Shown piece by piece: positions 56,081 through 63,603 of a stretch of DNA of 64,000 nucleotides. The notes below the pieces were generated by a model. It saw only the letters and a program-made list of their open reading frames with translations. It was not told where the DNA came from and ran no database searches. Position numbers and translations under genes: made by a program. The stretch comes from JALZKA01 sp963753385 (lineage in GTDB: Bacteria > Actinomycetota > Thermoleophilia > Solirubrobacterales > 70-9): the NCBI GenBank assembly GCA_963753385.1, contig CAVWCC010000005.1, positions 372,001 to 436,000 on the forward strand, read 5' to 3'. Position 1 is the first letter of the stretch; every line of letters starts with the position of its first letter.

Positions 56081-56967
56081 TCTGCCTCCTCCCCGGTGAG
56101 CAGCACGAACACGTCCTCGAGCGAGGCTGCACGGCGCACGGCGTCCTCCGGCACTGCGCCGTCCACCGCACGCTCCGACCCCACCACCGCGATTGCAGGC
56201 CCGGCTGGGCGGACGCGCAGGCCCTGCGCCTCGGCCGTCCGGCGCGCATCGGCCAGCCGCTCGGGAGGTCCGTAGATCTCCGCCGTCTCGCGTCCGGCGT
56301 GCTCGGCGATCAGGTCGGCCGGCTTGCCGCGGGCGATGATCTTGCCCTTGGTCATGACGGCGACCTCGTCGGCTAGGCGCTGAGCCTCCTCGATGTAGTG
56401 GGTCGACATCAGGATCGTCGTTCCCTGGGTTCGCAGGTCGTCGATCAGCGTCCAGAGCTGGGTGCGGATCTGGGGATCGAGCCCGACCGTCGGCTCGTCG
56501 AGCAGGACCAGCCGCGGCTTGTGCACGAGGCCTCGGGCAAGGAGGAGCCGCCGGCGCATCCCACCGGAGAGCTCGTCGACCGCGTCCTTGCGACGCTCCG
56601 TCACGCGCGCCAGCGCGAGCGACCGGTCGACGGCAGCGGCGACGTCGGGGACGCGGTAGAGGCGCGCGTAGACGGCGAGGTTCTCCTCGACCGTCACGTC
56701 CACGTCGAGGTTGTCGAGCTGCGGGACGACGCCCATCTCGGCCCGCGCCTTCTTGGCGTCGGCGGGCAGGGTGTGCTCGAGCACGCGAATCTCGCCCTCG
56801 TCGGCGATTGCCTGGCCGGTGAGGATGCGCATCGTGGTCGACTTGCCGGCGCCGTTCGGCCCGAGGAGCCCGAGGCAGATCGCGGGCGGGACGTCCAGGT
56901 CGAGACCGTCGACGGCCGTAATCGAGCCGAAGGTCTTGACCACTCCCCGTAGCTCGATCGCGTTCAT
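56077..56967 (-). CDS. ABC-2 exporter ATPase (NodI/DrrA-like)
   Basis: The ATPase partner of the ABC-2 permease, 296 residues from ATG 56967. Motifs are Walker A GPNGAGKSTTMRILTG near residue 38, Q-loop MGVVPQLDNLDVDVTVEENL, signature LSGGMRRRLLLARGL, Walker B LVLLDEPTVGLDPQIR and H-loop STHYIEEAQRLADEV. The C-terminal domain of about 80 residues is the family extension. The first gene of the four-gene minus-strand set ends at 54651. It is divergent from the NAD(P)-binding protein gene. Confidence 0.92.
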   Translation of the reverse strand: MNAIELRGVVKTFGSITAVDGLDLDVPPAICLGLLGPNGAGKSTTMRILTGQAIADEGEIRVLEHTLPADAKKARAEMGVVPQLDNLDVDVTVEENLAVYARLYRVPDVAAAVDRSLALARVTERRKDAVDELSGGMRRRLLLARGLVHKPRLVLLDEPTVGLDPQIRTQLWTLIDDLRTQGTTILMSTHYIEEAQRLADEVAVMTKGKIIARGKPADLIAEHAGRETAEIYGPPERLADARRTAEAQGLRVRPAGPAIAVVGSERAVDGAVPEDAVRRAASLEDVFVLLTGEEAE

Positions 56968-57006
56968 GGCAGTCGAGGTTAGAAGGGCGCTTGCTACCGT
57001 CGGCGC

Positions 57007-57657
57007 ATGGTCGTCGCAATCGCCGGCGCGCACGGGAAGATCGGGCTCAGGCTGTCACGCCTCTTGAGCGAGCGCGGCGATCGCGTCCTCGGCGTGATTC
57101 GCGATCCCGCTCAGGCCGGGGATCTGGCCGTCGCGGGCGCCGAGGCCGTCGTCCGCGACCTCGAGCGCGACAGCGCGGCGGACGTCGGCGACGGCATCGC
57201 CGGCGCCGAGGCGATCGTCTTCAGCGCCGGCGCCGGGCCCGGGAGTGGCGCCGAGCGCAAGCTCACGCTCGATCGCGACGGCGCGATCCTGTTGATCGAG
57301 GCCGCGAAGATCGCCGGGGCGCGGCGCTACGTGATCGTGAGCTCGATGGGCGCCGACTCCTCGCACGAGGGCGACGAGGTCTTCGACGTCTACCTCCGGG
57401 CAAAGGGCGAGGCCGACGGGGCCGTCGCGGCAAGCGGTCTCGACCACACCATCGTCAGGCCCGGCCGGCTGACCGACGACCCAGGCACCGGCCGGGTCCG
57501 GATCGGCGAGTCGGTCGGGTGGGGCGAGGTGAGCCGCGACGACGTTGCGGCGGTGATCGCGGCGACGCTCAAAGAGCCGGCGACGATCGGCAAGACGTTC
57601 GACCTCGTCGCGGGCGACGACGAGATCGAGGCCGCGATCGCGAAGCTCGCGAGCTGA
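57007..57657 (+). CDS. NAD(P)-binding (atypical SDR/NmrA-like) protein
   Basis: A 216-residue Rossmann-fold protein of the atypical short-chain dehydrogenase group. The dinucleotide motif is VAIAGAHGKIGLRLSRLL at the N-terminus (GxxGxxG). YVIVSSMGADS lies near residue 112 and HTIVRPGRLTDDPG near residue 153. Relatives such as YwnB act as flavin or quinone reductases or as sensors. No catalytic Tyr-x-x-x-Lys is evident. It starts at ATG 57007, ending four bases before the greA stop. Confidence 0.85.
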   Translation: MVVAIAGAHGKIGLRLSRLLSERGDRVLGVIRDPAQAGDLAVAGAEAVVRDLERDSAADVGDGIAGAEAIVFSAGAGPGSGAERKLTLDRDGAILLIEAAKIAGARRYVIVSSMGADSSHEGDEVFDVYLRAKGEADGAVAASGLDHTIVRPGRLTDDPGTGRVRIGESVGWGEVSRDDVAAVIAATLKEPATIGKTFDLVAGDDEIEAAIAKLAS

Positions 57658-57660
57658 GCG

Positions 57661-58131
57661 TCAGCCGACCGCGAGGATCTCGAGCTGCTTCTGGCCGCCG
57701 GGCGTTGTGACCGTCACGGTGTCGCCCGCGCGGCCGCCCAAAAGGGCCCGGGCCACCGGGCTCTCGACGGAGAGCTTGCCCGCGGCGGAGTCGGCCTCGA
57801 GCCGGTGGACAACGGTCACGTCGGTCACCGCGTCGGTGGCCGAGTCGCGGAAGCTGACCTTCGAGCCCGTGCCAACCGTGTCGCCGCCGCTCGCCTCCAT
57901 CACGGTGGCGCTTGCGAGCAGCTCCTCGAGCACGCGGATTCGCGCCTCGTTCATTCCCTGCTCCTCGCGTGCCGCGTGGTACTCGGCGTTCTCCGAGAGA
58001 TCCCCCTCGGCACGGGCCACCTTGATCGCGGCGACGATCGCCGGGCGGCGTACCTCGGTGAGCTGCTTCAGCTCGGCCTCTGCCTCGGCCCTGCCCTCGG
58101 CGCTGATCGCGTTGCGGACGTCGTCGTTCAC
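57661..58131 (-). CDS. greA: Transcription elongation factor GreA
   Basis: GreA rescues backtracked RNA polymerase by stimulating transcript cleavage. The 156 residues show a coiled-coil N-domain with the acidic tip GDLSENAEYHAAREEQ (about residues 43-58). The C-terminal FKBP-like domain includes DTVGTGSKVSFRDSATD and SPVARALLGGRAGDTVTVTT. The length is as expected. ATG 58131 is the start. It lies between the convergent SDR-type gene and the ssrA gene. Confidence 0.95.
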   Translation of the reverse strand: MNDDVRNAISAEGRAEAEAELKQLTEVRRPAIVAAIKVARAEGDLSENAEYHAAREEQGMNEARIRVLEELLASATVMEASGGDTVGTGSKVSFRDSATDAVTDVTVVHRLEADSAAGKLSVESPVARALLGGRAGDTVTVTTPGGQKQLEILAVG

Positions 58132-58177
58132 GGCGGCGGAGGGTAGCGAGGCGGCGGTATCCTTCCATGAGACATAT

Positions 58178-58547
58178 GGGGGCGATCTAGATTCGACGTG
58201 GATCTGTTCGCCTCGGTGTTGCGAGTCGAGGACCCGGGGTTGGCCTCGTAAAACTCTCCCCGGAAAACCAATAAGTGCGGACTCACATGAGTTCGCCCTC
58301 GCGACCTAACAAAGTCGTTTGAGGGAGTCGGCCCGGGTCGCCCGCGCCCGGATCACCGGCTTCAGAAAGCGGGCTCACCCCTCAGGTAGGACCCTCGACC
58401 TGAGGGGGACAACGTAGGAGGGTGTGGCGCCGGCAACGTGTCCCACGGATCGACCGAGCCGGCCGCCGAGATCAGACTCCGCTGGGCACACTCGTAGACG
58501 CACCGAGACAACATCTGCGGACGTGGGTGCAATTCCCACCGCCTCCA
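58178..58547 (+). ncRNA. ssrA: Transfer-messenger RNA (tmRNA)
   Basis: tmRNA rescues stalled ribosomes and tags the nascent peptide for degradation. The 5' arm GGGGGCGATCTAGATTCGAC pairs with the 3' arm (CGCCTCC, 58540-58546) over seven pairs to form the tRNA acceptor. The T-arm GTGGGTGCAATTCCCAC lies just before the end. A CTC rather than CCA follows 58547, so CCA must be added after transcription. Length 370 is normal. The tag ORF is listed separately. Confidence 0.95.
58277..58309 (+). other. tmRNA tag ORF (ADSHEFALAT)
   Basis: From the resume codon GCG at 58277 the tag reads A-D-S-H-E-F-A-L-A-T and ends at TAA (58307-58309). ADSH matches the start of the Mycobacterium tag. The ending ALAT differs from the common ALAA that ClpXP recognises. 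Confidence 0.85.
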
Positions 58548-58604
58548 CTCTCGCAACGGATTCGAGCGCAGCCCCGGACCGCGGCGAACGTCCCTGGGCG
58601 CGCG

Positions 58605-59261
58605 TCATATGAGCGACCCCAGCCCCTCGAGCGCAGCCCAGCCGACCACGATCTCGAGCACGACCCCAGCGAGGAGGACCACGGTCCCGGCGACCGCCAC
58701 GGCGAAGTCCTCGAACAACACCGCGAGCGAAATGAGCACCACTCCAAGGGCGGGCAGGGTGTCGAGGCCCGTGAACGGCACCGCCAGGAAGGCGCCCAGC
58801 GAGCCTGCGATCACCAGCGCCCCGAAGACGATGTTGCTGATCCGGTGGTCGAAGGCCATTCTCAGACGCGGTCGTGAGACTCGCTCCAGTCGCCGCACAA
58901 TGTTCATCAGCCCCGCGAGAAGTCGTGCTTGCTTATCGCCCCCCAGGTCCACTGCCGCCCAGCGCCGCGGCAGCCAGACGCAATCGCGGTTCGCGATCAG
59001 CTGGAGCGCCAGCACAATCGCGATCACTTCGAGGACCTGTGTGACGCCACCGGTGGGCAAGGGAAGAGCCGAAGGCCCCAGGAGGAAGAGGAACAGGATC
59101 GCGAAGCTTCGCTCCCCGAACAGGTCGATTAGACCTCCGAGCGTCTTGTCGCCGTCGCCTCGCAGCCAGCCCTCGAGCTCGTGGCTGAGCCTCATCCCGT
59201 CTGTCGCACCACTCTTCGCACCGAGCGAGCCGGTCCAGACTGCTTGGCTCGTCCGGGCCAT
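58605..59261 (-). CDS. ExoD-family exopolysaccharide synthesis protein
   Basis: A 218-residue membrane protein of the ExoD family. Family phrases are GGLIDLFGERSFAILFLFLL near residue 42 and PSALPLPTGGVTQVLEVIAI. Then comes a cytoplasmic segment WLPRRWAAVDLGGDKQARLL, followed by helices with GSLGAFLAVPFTGLDTLPAL. ExoD was first linked to exopolysaccharide production and alkaline tolerance in rhizobia; the biochemical role is unknown. GTG/ATG starts at 59261 or internally (MRLSHELEG) are possible. It follows ssrA, convergent with it. Confidence 0.85.
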   Translation of the reverse strand: MARTSQAVWTGSLGAKSGATDGMRLSHELEGWLRGDGDKTLGGLIDLFGERSFAILFLFLLGPSALPLPTGGVTQVLEVIAIVLALQLIANRDCVWLPRRWAAVDLGGDKQARLLAGLMNIVRRLERVSRPRLRMAFDHRISNIVFGALVIAGSLGAFLAVPFTGLDTLPALGVVLISLAVLFEDFAVAVAGTVVLLAGVVLEIVVGWAALEGLGSLI

Positions 59262-59266
59262 CCGGC

Positions 59267-59497
59267 TCAGCCGAACGTGAACGAGTACGCCTCGGCGCCG
59301 GGCGCGAGGAACGCGATCTCCAGTGTCCGCTCACGAACGACGTCCCGCTGGCGGACGAGCTGGTAGAGGCGGCAGTCTGGGCGGCCCTGCAACTCGGCGG
59401 GGCCGAGTGGCTCAGAGTTGAGCCAATCGGTCGCCCCGCCGAGCGAGGGCAGGTGCAGACGTTCGAACGGCATGTGCAGCCGTTCGAATACGGTCAT
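59267..59497 (-). pseudogene. Internally deleted redoxin (DipZ/TlpA-like) remnant
   Basis: A 76-residue open frame joins two ends of a thioredoxin-like (DipZ/TlpA) protein. The first part, GGATDWLNSEPLGPAELQGR, is the usual domain entry before the missing CxxC region. The last part, RTLEIAFLAPGAEAYSFTFG, is the usual end. The 130 or so residues between, including the redox motif, are absent. The frame is preserved across the join, so the product may be made but cannot be a normal redoxin. Its ATG 59497 overlaps the epoxide hydrolase stop. Confidence 0.6.
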
Positions 59498-60726
59498 CAA
59501 CGGAGCTTCCGGAACCCCGTGCGGACCTCTTCGGAAAGGAGCTCGGGCTGCTCCCAGGCCGCGAAGTGCCCGCCCTTGTCGAGCTTGTTGTAATGGATGA
59601 GCTTGGGGTAGGCCTCCTCCGCCCAACTCTGCGGCGGCGTGTAGATCTCGTCGGGGAAGACACTCACGGCCACCGGGATGTCCACGATCGCCCGAGCGTC
59701 CGCGGTCGGCCAGCCCTTCGGGTCGAAGAAGTTCGACCTGTCTTCCCAATAGAGGCGTGCCGCAGAGACCCCCGTGTTCGTCAACCAGTAGTGGGTGATG
59801 TTGTCGAGCACGTCGTCTCGGGTCAGGCCTTCCTGGGCCCCGTCGACAAAGACGCGAGAGATCAGCGCCATGCTGGTCGCGTCGTGGTCGAGCATCCAGG
59901 CGGCGAGGCCGACGGGTGAATCCGCAATTCCGTACAGCGCCTGCGGGTGGGTCGCGCTCTCGATTGCATACCCCGCGTCCGTCGCGAAAAAGGTCAGCAG
60001 CTCCTCGTAGATGCGGGTCTCCTCGTCATCGAGACCGGAGGGGTCGCCAGACTGGACCGCCGCTGAGACGTCGGGTCGAACAGCACCAGCGAAGTTGGTG
60101 TGGATTCCGAGCAACCCCGGCGGCGCCTGTACACCCATCCGCTCAACGACTTCCGCGCCCCAATCGCCGCCCGTGGCGACGTAGCGGTCGTATCCAAGGC
60201 GCTCCATCAGCTCGGCGTAGGCACGAGCGATGCGCTCGGGGCCCCAGCCGGTCTCGGTCGGCTTACCCGAGAACCCGTAGCCCGGCATCGACGGAATCAC
60301 CAGATGAAACGCGTCCGCTGCGCTCGCGCCGTGCGCGGTCGGATTGGTCAGCGGATCGATGATCTTCAGCTGCTCGACGACCGAGCCGGGCCAGCCGTGC
60401 GTGACGATCAGCGGCAACGCATCTTCGTGCTCCGAGCGAACGTGAATGAAATGGATGTCGAGGCCATCGATCTCGGTGATGAAGTGCGGCAGGGCGTCCA
60501 GTTTCTCCTCGCACTTGCGCCAGTCGTACTCTTCTGCCCAGTAGCGCGCGAGCGCCTGCATCATCGCGAGCTGTGGGCCCTGCGACACATCGTCGACGGT
60601 CTCCTTCTCTGGGAAGCGAGTGGCGACGATGCGCGCACGCAGGTCGTCGAGATCCGCCTCGGGGGTCTCAATCGTGAACGGACGGATCGCTGTGGCGTCC
60701 GTTGACTTTTCGGCCATGACAGCCAT
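59497..60726 (-). CDS. Epoxide hydrolase (EHN-type alpha/beta hydrolase)
   Basis: A 409-residue epoxide hydrolase of the EHN family. Residues 15-120 form the N-terminal EHN domain (PFTIETPEADLDDLRARIVA). The hydrolase core has HGWPGSVVEQLKIIDPL near residue 131, nucleophile Asp in ATGGDWGAEVVERMG near 206 and the catalytic His in KGGHFAAWEQPELL near 388. ATG 60726 is chosen for the AGGAG upstream. Epoxides are hydrolysed to diols in this family; the substrate is unknown. Confidence 0.9.
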   Translation of the reverse strand: MAVMAEKSTDATAIRPFTIETPEADLDDLRARIVATRFPEKETVDDVSQGPQLAMMQALARYWAEEYDWRKCEEKLDALPHFITEIDGLDIHFIHVRSEHEDALPLIVTHGWPGSVVEQLKIIDPLTNPTAHGASAADAFHLVIPSMPGYGFSGKPTETGWGPERIARAYAELMERLGYDRYVATGGDWGAEVVERMGVQAPPGLLGIHTNFAGAVRPDVSAAVQSGDPSGLDDEETRIYEELLTFFATDAGYAIESATHPQALYGIADSPVGLAAWMLDHDATSMALISRVFVDGAQEGLTRDDVLDNITHYWLTNTGVSAARLYWEDRSNFFDPKGWPTADARAIVDIPVAVSVFPDEIYTPPQSWAEEAYPKLIHYNKLDKGGHFAAWEQPELLSEEVRTGFRKLR

Positions 60727-60862
60727 GTGGGCTCCTAACGTTGGTGGTGACGGCGCGGACCGTTTGAGTTCGGTACGCCGATACACCGGCCGAGGGTCGG
60801 AGCCGGAAGAGTTCGCTCGCCGAGGCTTGAGGCGGAGCGCATATCGACCATACACCTGCTGT

Positions 60863-60902
60863 CAACTTCTCTCAGGGGCTGGCAACTTCCATCAGGGGCT
60901 GG
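60863..60902. repeat. Two 20-bp tandem repeats
   Basis: CAACTTCTCTCAGGGGCTGG and CAACTTCCATCAGGGGCTGG (two mismatches) are followed by CAACCC. They lie in the divergent gap between the epoxide hydrolase and the ANTAR gene, 38 bases before ATG 60940. Stacked binding sites for a regulator are possible. Confidence 0.75.
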
Positions 60903-60939
60903 CAACCCTGAGTTAGACTCGGGAGTGACAAGGACGTCG

Positions 60940-61533
60940 ATGAGCTATCGCGAGACCGAGCATCTCCGAGTGCTGATCGCCAACGAGCGTAGGGATCGGC
61001 TGGCGCTCGTCGCACCGATCGTCGCGAACCTCGGGCACGAGGTGATCGCCCGCGAGGTCGACGTTGCGGATGTCGGGGTCGTAACCGCTAGGGAGCAGCC
61101 CGATGTCGCCCTGGTCGGCCTCGGCAAGAGCTCGGAGCATGCCCTCGCCCTGATCGACAAGATCGTGCAGGAGGCGGCGTGCCCGGTGATCCTCCTGATC
61201 CACGTGTCCAATCCGAGCTTCGTCAAGGAGGCCTCGAAGCGCGGAATTTTCGCCTGTATCACCGACGCCGAGGTCGATGATTGGCAGAGCGCAATCGACA
61301 TCGTGCTTCGCCGGTTCACCGAGTACCACGACCTCGAGGGCGCGTTCAGTCGCCGAGCGGTCACCGAGCGAGCCAAGGGCATCCTGATGGAGCGACATTC
61401 GGTCGACGACGCTGCCGCCTTCGAGATGCTGCGCGACCAATCGCGCCGAACCAACACCAAGCTTTCAGACGTCGCCGCCGCCGTCGTCGACGGCCATCGG
61501 CTGCTGTCGAAGCAGCCGGTCACCTCCTCCTGA
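60940..61533 (+). CDS. ANTAR-domain response-regulator-like antiterminator
   Basis: A 197-residue protein with a receiver-like N-domain (about 10-125) and a C-terminal ANTAR RNA-binding domain. The receiver lacks a clear acceptor Asp (the position is VALVGLGKSS), so it may be a pseudo-receiver. The ANTAR helices are RRAVTERAKGILMERHSVDD and AAFEMLRDQSRRTNTKLSDV, with conserved Ala/Met/Glu spacing. ANTAR proteins bind paired hexaloop RNA hairpins and prevent termination. ATG 60940 (AAGGA five bases upstream) is preferred to GTG 60925. The target is not evident nearby. Confidence 0.88.
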   Translation: MSYRETEHLRVLIANERRDRLALVAPIVANLGHEVIAREVDVADVGVVTAREQPDVALVGLGKSSEHALALIDKIVQEAACPVILLIHVSNPSFVKEASKRGIFACITDAEVDDWQSAIDIVLRRFTEYHDLEGAFSRRAVTERAKGILMERHSVDDAAAFEMLRDQSRRTNTKLSDVAAAVVDGHRLLSKQPVTSS

Positions 61534-61594
61534 ACCAGCTACTCGTCTCTTGGCGTGACGCGGACGATCGGGACCGCCCGGGATACTCGCCGGC

Positions 61595-61993
61595 ATGACG
61601 GAGAACGTCGAGGCCGTCCGTAACGTGTACGAGCGGTGGGGCGAGGGGGACTTCAATGCCGCGGTCGACGTGTTCGACCCGCACGTGCTGATGGTGCAAC
61701 GCCCGGAGTTCCCCGAGGCGGGTACTTACCTGGGCATCCAGGGCATCCGGGATTACACGCGCCAGTTCCTCGAGCCGTGGACCCGGGTCACGATCGAGGC
61801 GGAGGAGATCACCGCCGCCGGCGACAGCGTGGTCGTCGCGGTGTATCAGCGCGGCGTCGGCAGCGGGAGCGGCATCACCACCGAGTTCCGCTACTTCCAC
61901 GTCTGGACGTTTCGCGGCGACCGGGTGATCAGGCTCGAGACCTTCCGTGACCGCGGACAGGCGCACGAGGCCGTCGGCCTCCCGGCCTCCTAG
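61595..61993 (+). CDS. SnoaL-like (NTF2 fold) protein
   Basis: A 132-residue NTF2-like protein with the SnoaL pattern: VEAVRNVYERWGEGDFNAAV at the N-terminus, then DPHVLMVQRPEFPEAGTYLG and ITTEFRYFHVWTFRGDRVIR. Such proteins include cyclases, isomerases and small-molecule-binding domains; no catalytic residues can be assigned. ATG 61595 is the start. Its TAG shares CTAG with the convergent GNAT gene. Confidence 0.85.
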   Translation: MTENVEAVRNVYERWGEGDFNAAVDVFDPHVLMVQRPEFPEAGTYLGIQGIRDYTRQFLEPWTRVTIEAEEITAAGDSVVVAVYQRGVGSGSGITTEFRYFHVWTFRGDRVIRLETFRDRGQAHEAVGLPAS

Positions 61994-62466
61994 CCCCGGC
62001 GCTCGCTGCGGTAAACGCGCATCCCGCGCGCCTCGTAGTTCGGGAGGGCGTGTGGGCTGTCGAGGCTGCAGGTGTGGAGCCAGACGCGGTCGCCCAGCTC
62101 GAGGCCGCGGCGCAGAGCGTCGGTCAGGAGGTGGCCGCCGAGGCCGATGCCCTGGAACTCCGGGAGAAGGCCGAAGACGTCGATCTCGACCGGGTCGTGC
62201 GCGACGCGCAGCGTGAAGAACCCGGCGCGCTCGCCGCCGACCGTCGCCATCCAGGCCTCCCCCTGCTCATGGCGCTCGCGCCACTGCGCGACCGACCAGG
62301 ACAGCCGGTCGATCCACTGGTGGTTGGCGCCAACCCGCTCGTAGAACCACCGGGCGACCTGCGGGTCGTCGATGGGCACGAGCTCGTAGGGGCGATGCGG
62401 CGGGCGCTCGGGCGCGTGGATCCCGGCCGCATCGGTGAGCTCGAGGAAGGTGACGGTGATCGGCAT
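61990..62466 (-). CDS. GNAT-family N-acetyltransferase
   Basis: A 158-residue acetyltransferase. The acetyl-CoA-binding motif A appears as VFGLLPEFQGIGLGGHLLTD near residue 104 (Q/RxxGxG/A). The beta-bulge strand is ERAGFFTLRVAHDPVEIDV. The ending has HALPNYEARGMRVYRSE, the usual motif B. The substrate is unknown. ATG 62466 is the start; it is divergent from the M50 protease gene. Confidence 0.9.
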   Translation of the reverse strand: MPITVTFLELTDAAGIHAPERPPHRPYELVPIDDPQVARWFYERVGANHQWIDRLSWSVAQWRERHEQGEAWMATVGGERAGFFTLRVAHDPVEIDVFGLLPEFQGIGLGGHLLTDALRRGLELGDRVWLHTCSLDSPHALPNYEARGMRVYRSERRG

Positions 62467-62508
62467 GCCCTTAGGGATAGCTGAAGAGGATCCGCCAACA
62501 TACGTGGG

Positions 62509-63387
62509 GTGAATATGACCGGAACAGGCGGCTGGGGCGCACCCGCGCCCGCGCCCACCACTCCCCCCGAGCGGGAGTACGAGCCGATCCATCCCGGCGG
62601 CGGGCGGCGCGAGTCGTGGCGCGAGCGGGGGAAGCGATTCCTCGGTCCGATCGCCGCCGGCCTGGTGGTCCTCGCCACCAAGGGCAAGGCGATCCTGCTC
62701 CTGCTGCCGAAGCTGAAGATCTTCACGACCTCGGCGTCGATGCTGGTCTCGATCGCCGCCTACGCGCTGATCTGGGGCTGGTCTTTTGCGGTCGGGTTCG
62801 TCCTGCTGCTCCTGATCCACGAGCTGGGCCACGTGATCCAGCTTCGCCGCGAGGGCGTCGAGGCGTCGGCGCCGATGTTCATCCCGTTCCTCGGCGCCGT
62901 GATCGCCGCCAAGTCGATGGGCAACGACGCGGCCGCCGAAGCCCGCGTCGGGCTCGCCGGGCCGATCCTGGGCTCGATCGCCACGCTGGTCCCGCTCGCG
63001 ATCTGGCTCGCGACCGGCGAGCAGTTCTGGCAGGCGCTCGCCTATGTCGGCTTCTTCCTCAACCTGCTGAACTTGCTGCCAGTTCTCCCGCTCGACGGCG
63101 GGCGCGCGATGGCGGCGCTGTCGCCGTGGGTGTGGGCGGTCGGCTACGCCGGCCTCGTTGCGCTGACGTTCGCATTCCCGAACCCGATCCTGATCCTCGT
63201 GCTGATCTTCGGCGGGATCGAGAGCTGGCGCCGGTTCAAGGCCCGGAACACCCCTGAATCCCGCGCCTACCACGCGATCCCGGGGCGGACTCGGGCGCTC
63301 GTCGCGATCACCTACCTCGGGCTCGCCGCGGCGCTCGCGGTCGGCGTTGCCGAGACGTTTCTCGAGAAAGACTTCGGCGACGTCTAG
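62509..63387 (+). CDS. Site-2-protease-like M50 membrane metalloprotease
   Basis: A 292-residue intramembrane metalloprotease of the M50 family. The zinc motif HExxH is in LLLLIHELGHVIQLRREG near residue 104, and the third ligand Asp is in PVLPLDGGRAMAALSP near residue 199. Five or six helices surround these. A proline-rich N-terminus (PAPAPTTPPERE) is cytoplasmic. Such proteases cleave membrane-spanning anti-sigma factors or signal proteins; the substrate here is unknown. GTG 62509 or ATG 62515 may be the start. Confidence 0.88.
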   Translation: MNMTGTGGWGAPAPAPTTPPEREYEPIHPGGGRRESWRERGKRFLGPIAAGLVVLATKGKAILLLLPKLKIFTTSASMLVSIAAYALIWGWSFAVGFVLLLLIHELGHVIQLRREGVEASAPMFIPFLGAVIAAKSMGNDAAAEARVGLAGPILGSIATLVPLAIWLATGEQFWQALAYVGFFLNLLNLLPVLPLDGGRAMAALSPWVWAVGYAGLVALTFAFPNPILILVLIFGGIESWRRFKARNTPESRAYHAIPGRTRALVAITYLGLAAALAVGVAETFLEKDFGDV

Positions 63388-63464
63388 CGCGGGGGTCTTC
63401 CGGTCCCCGGTCACATCCGCCGACGACGCGTCGTCCTAATGATGCCGATGCAATGGTCTTGGAT

Positions 63465-63492
63465 CAGATACTTGGTCGAGACCAACGATCTG
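63465..63492. repeat. 28-bp interrupted palindrome between convergent genes
   Basis: CAGAT-ac-TTGGTC-ga-GACCAA-cg-ATCTG has a perfect 14-base core palindrome and matching outer arms. A second perfect palindrome, GACGACGCGTCGTC, lies at 63422-63435. Both lie in the 216-base gap 63388-63603 between the ends of two convergent genes. They could form hairpins (terminators or a small RNA) or bind a protein. Nothing else is seen in the gap. Confidence 0.6.
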
Positions 63493-63603
63493 CCACAATA
63501 TATGTACTACTAGGACCGACGATCCCCACGCCGCAGGTGCGAGATGCCAGCTTTCCTCCCAGGCCAAGCTTTTCGGGACGAACCGGAGGCCATGGGCGGA
63601 GCC

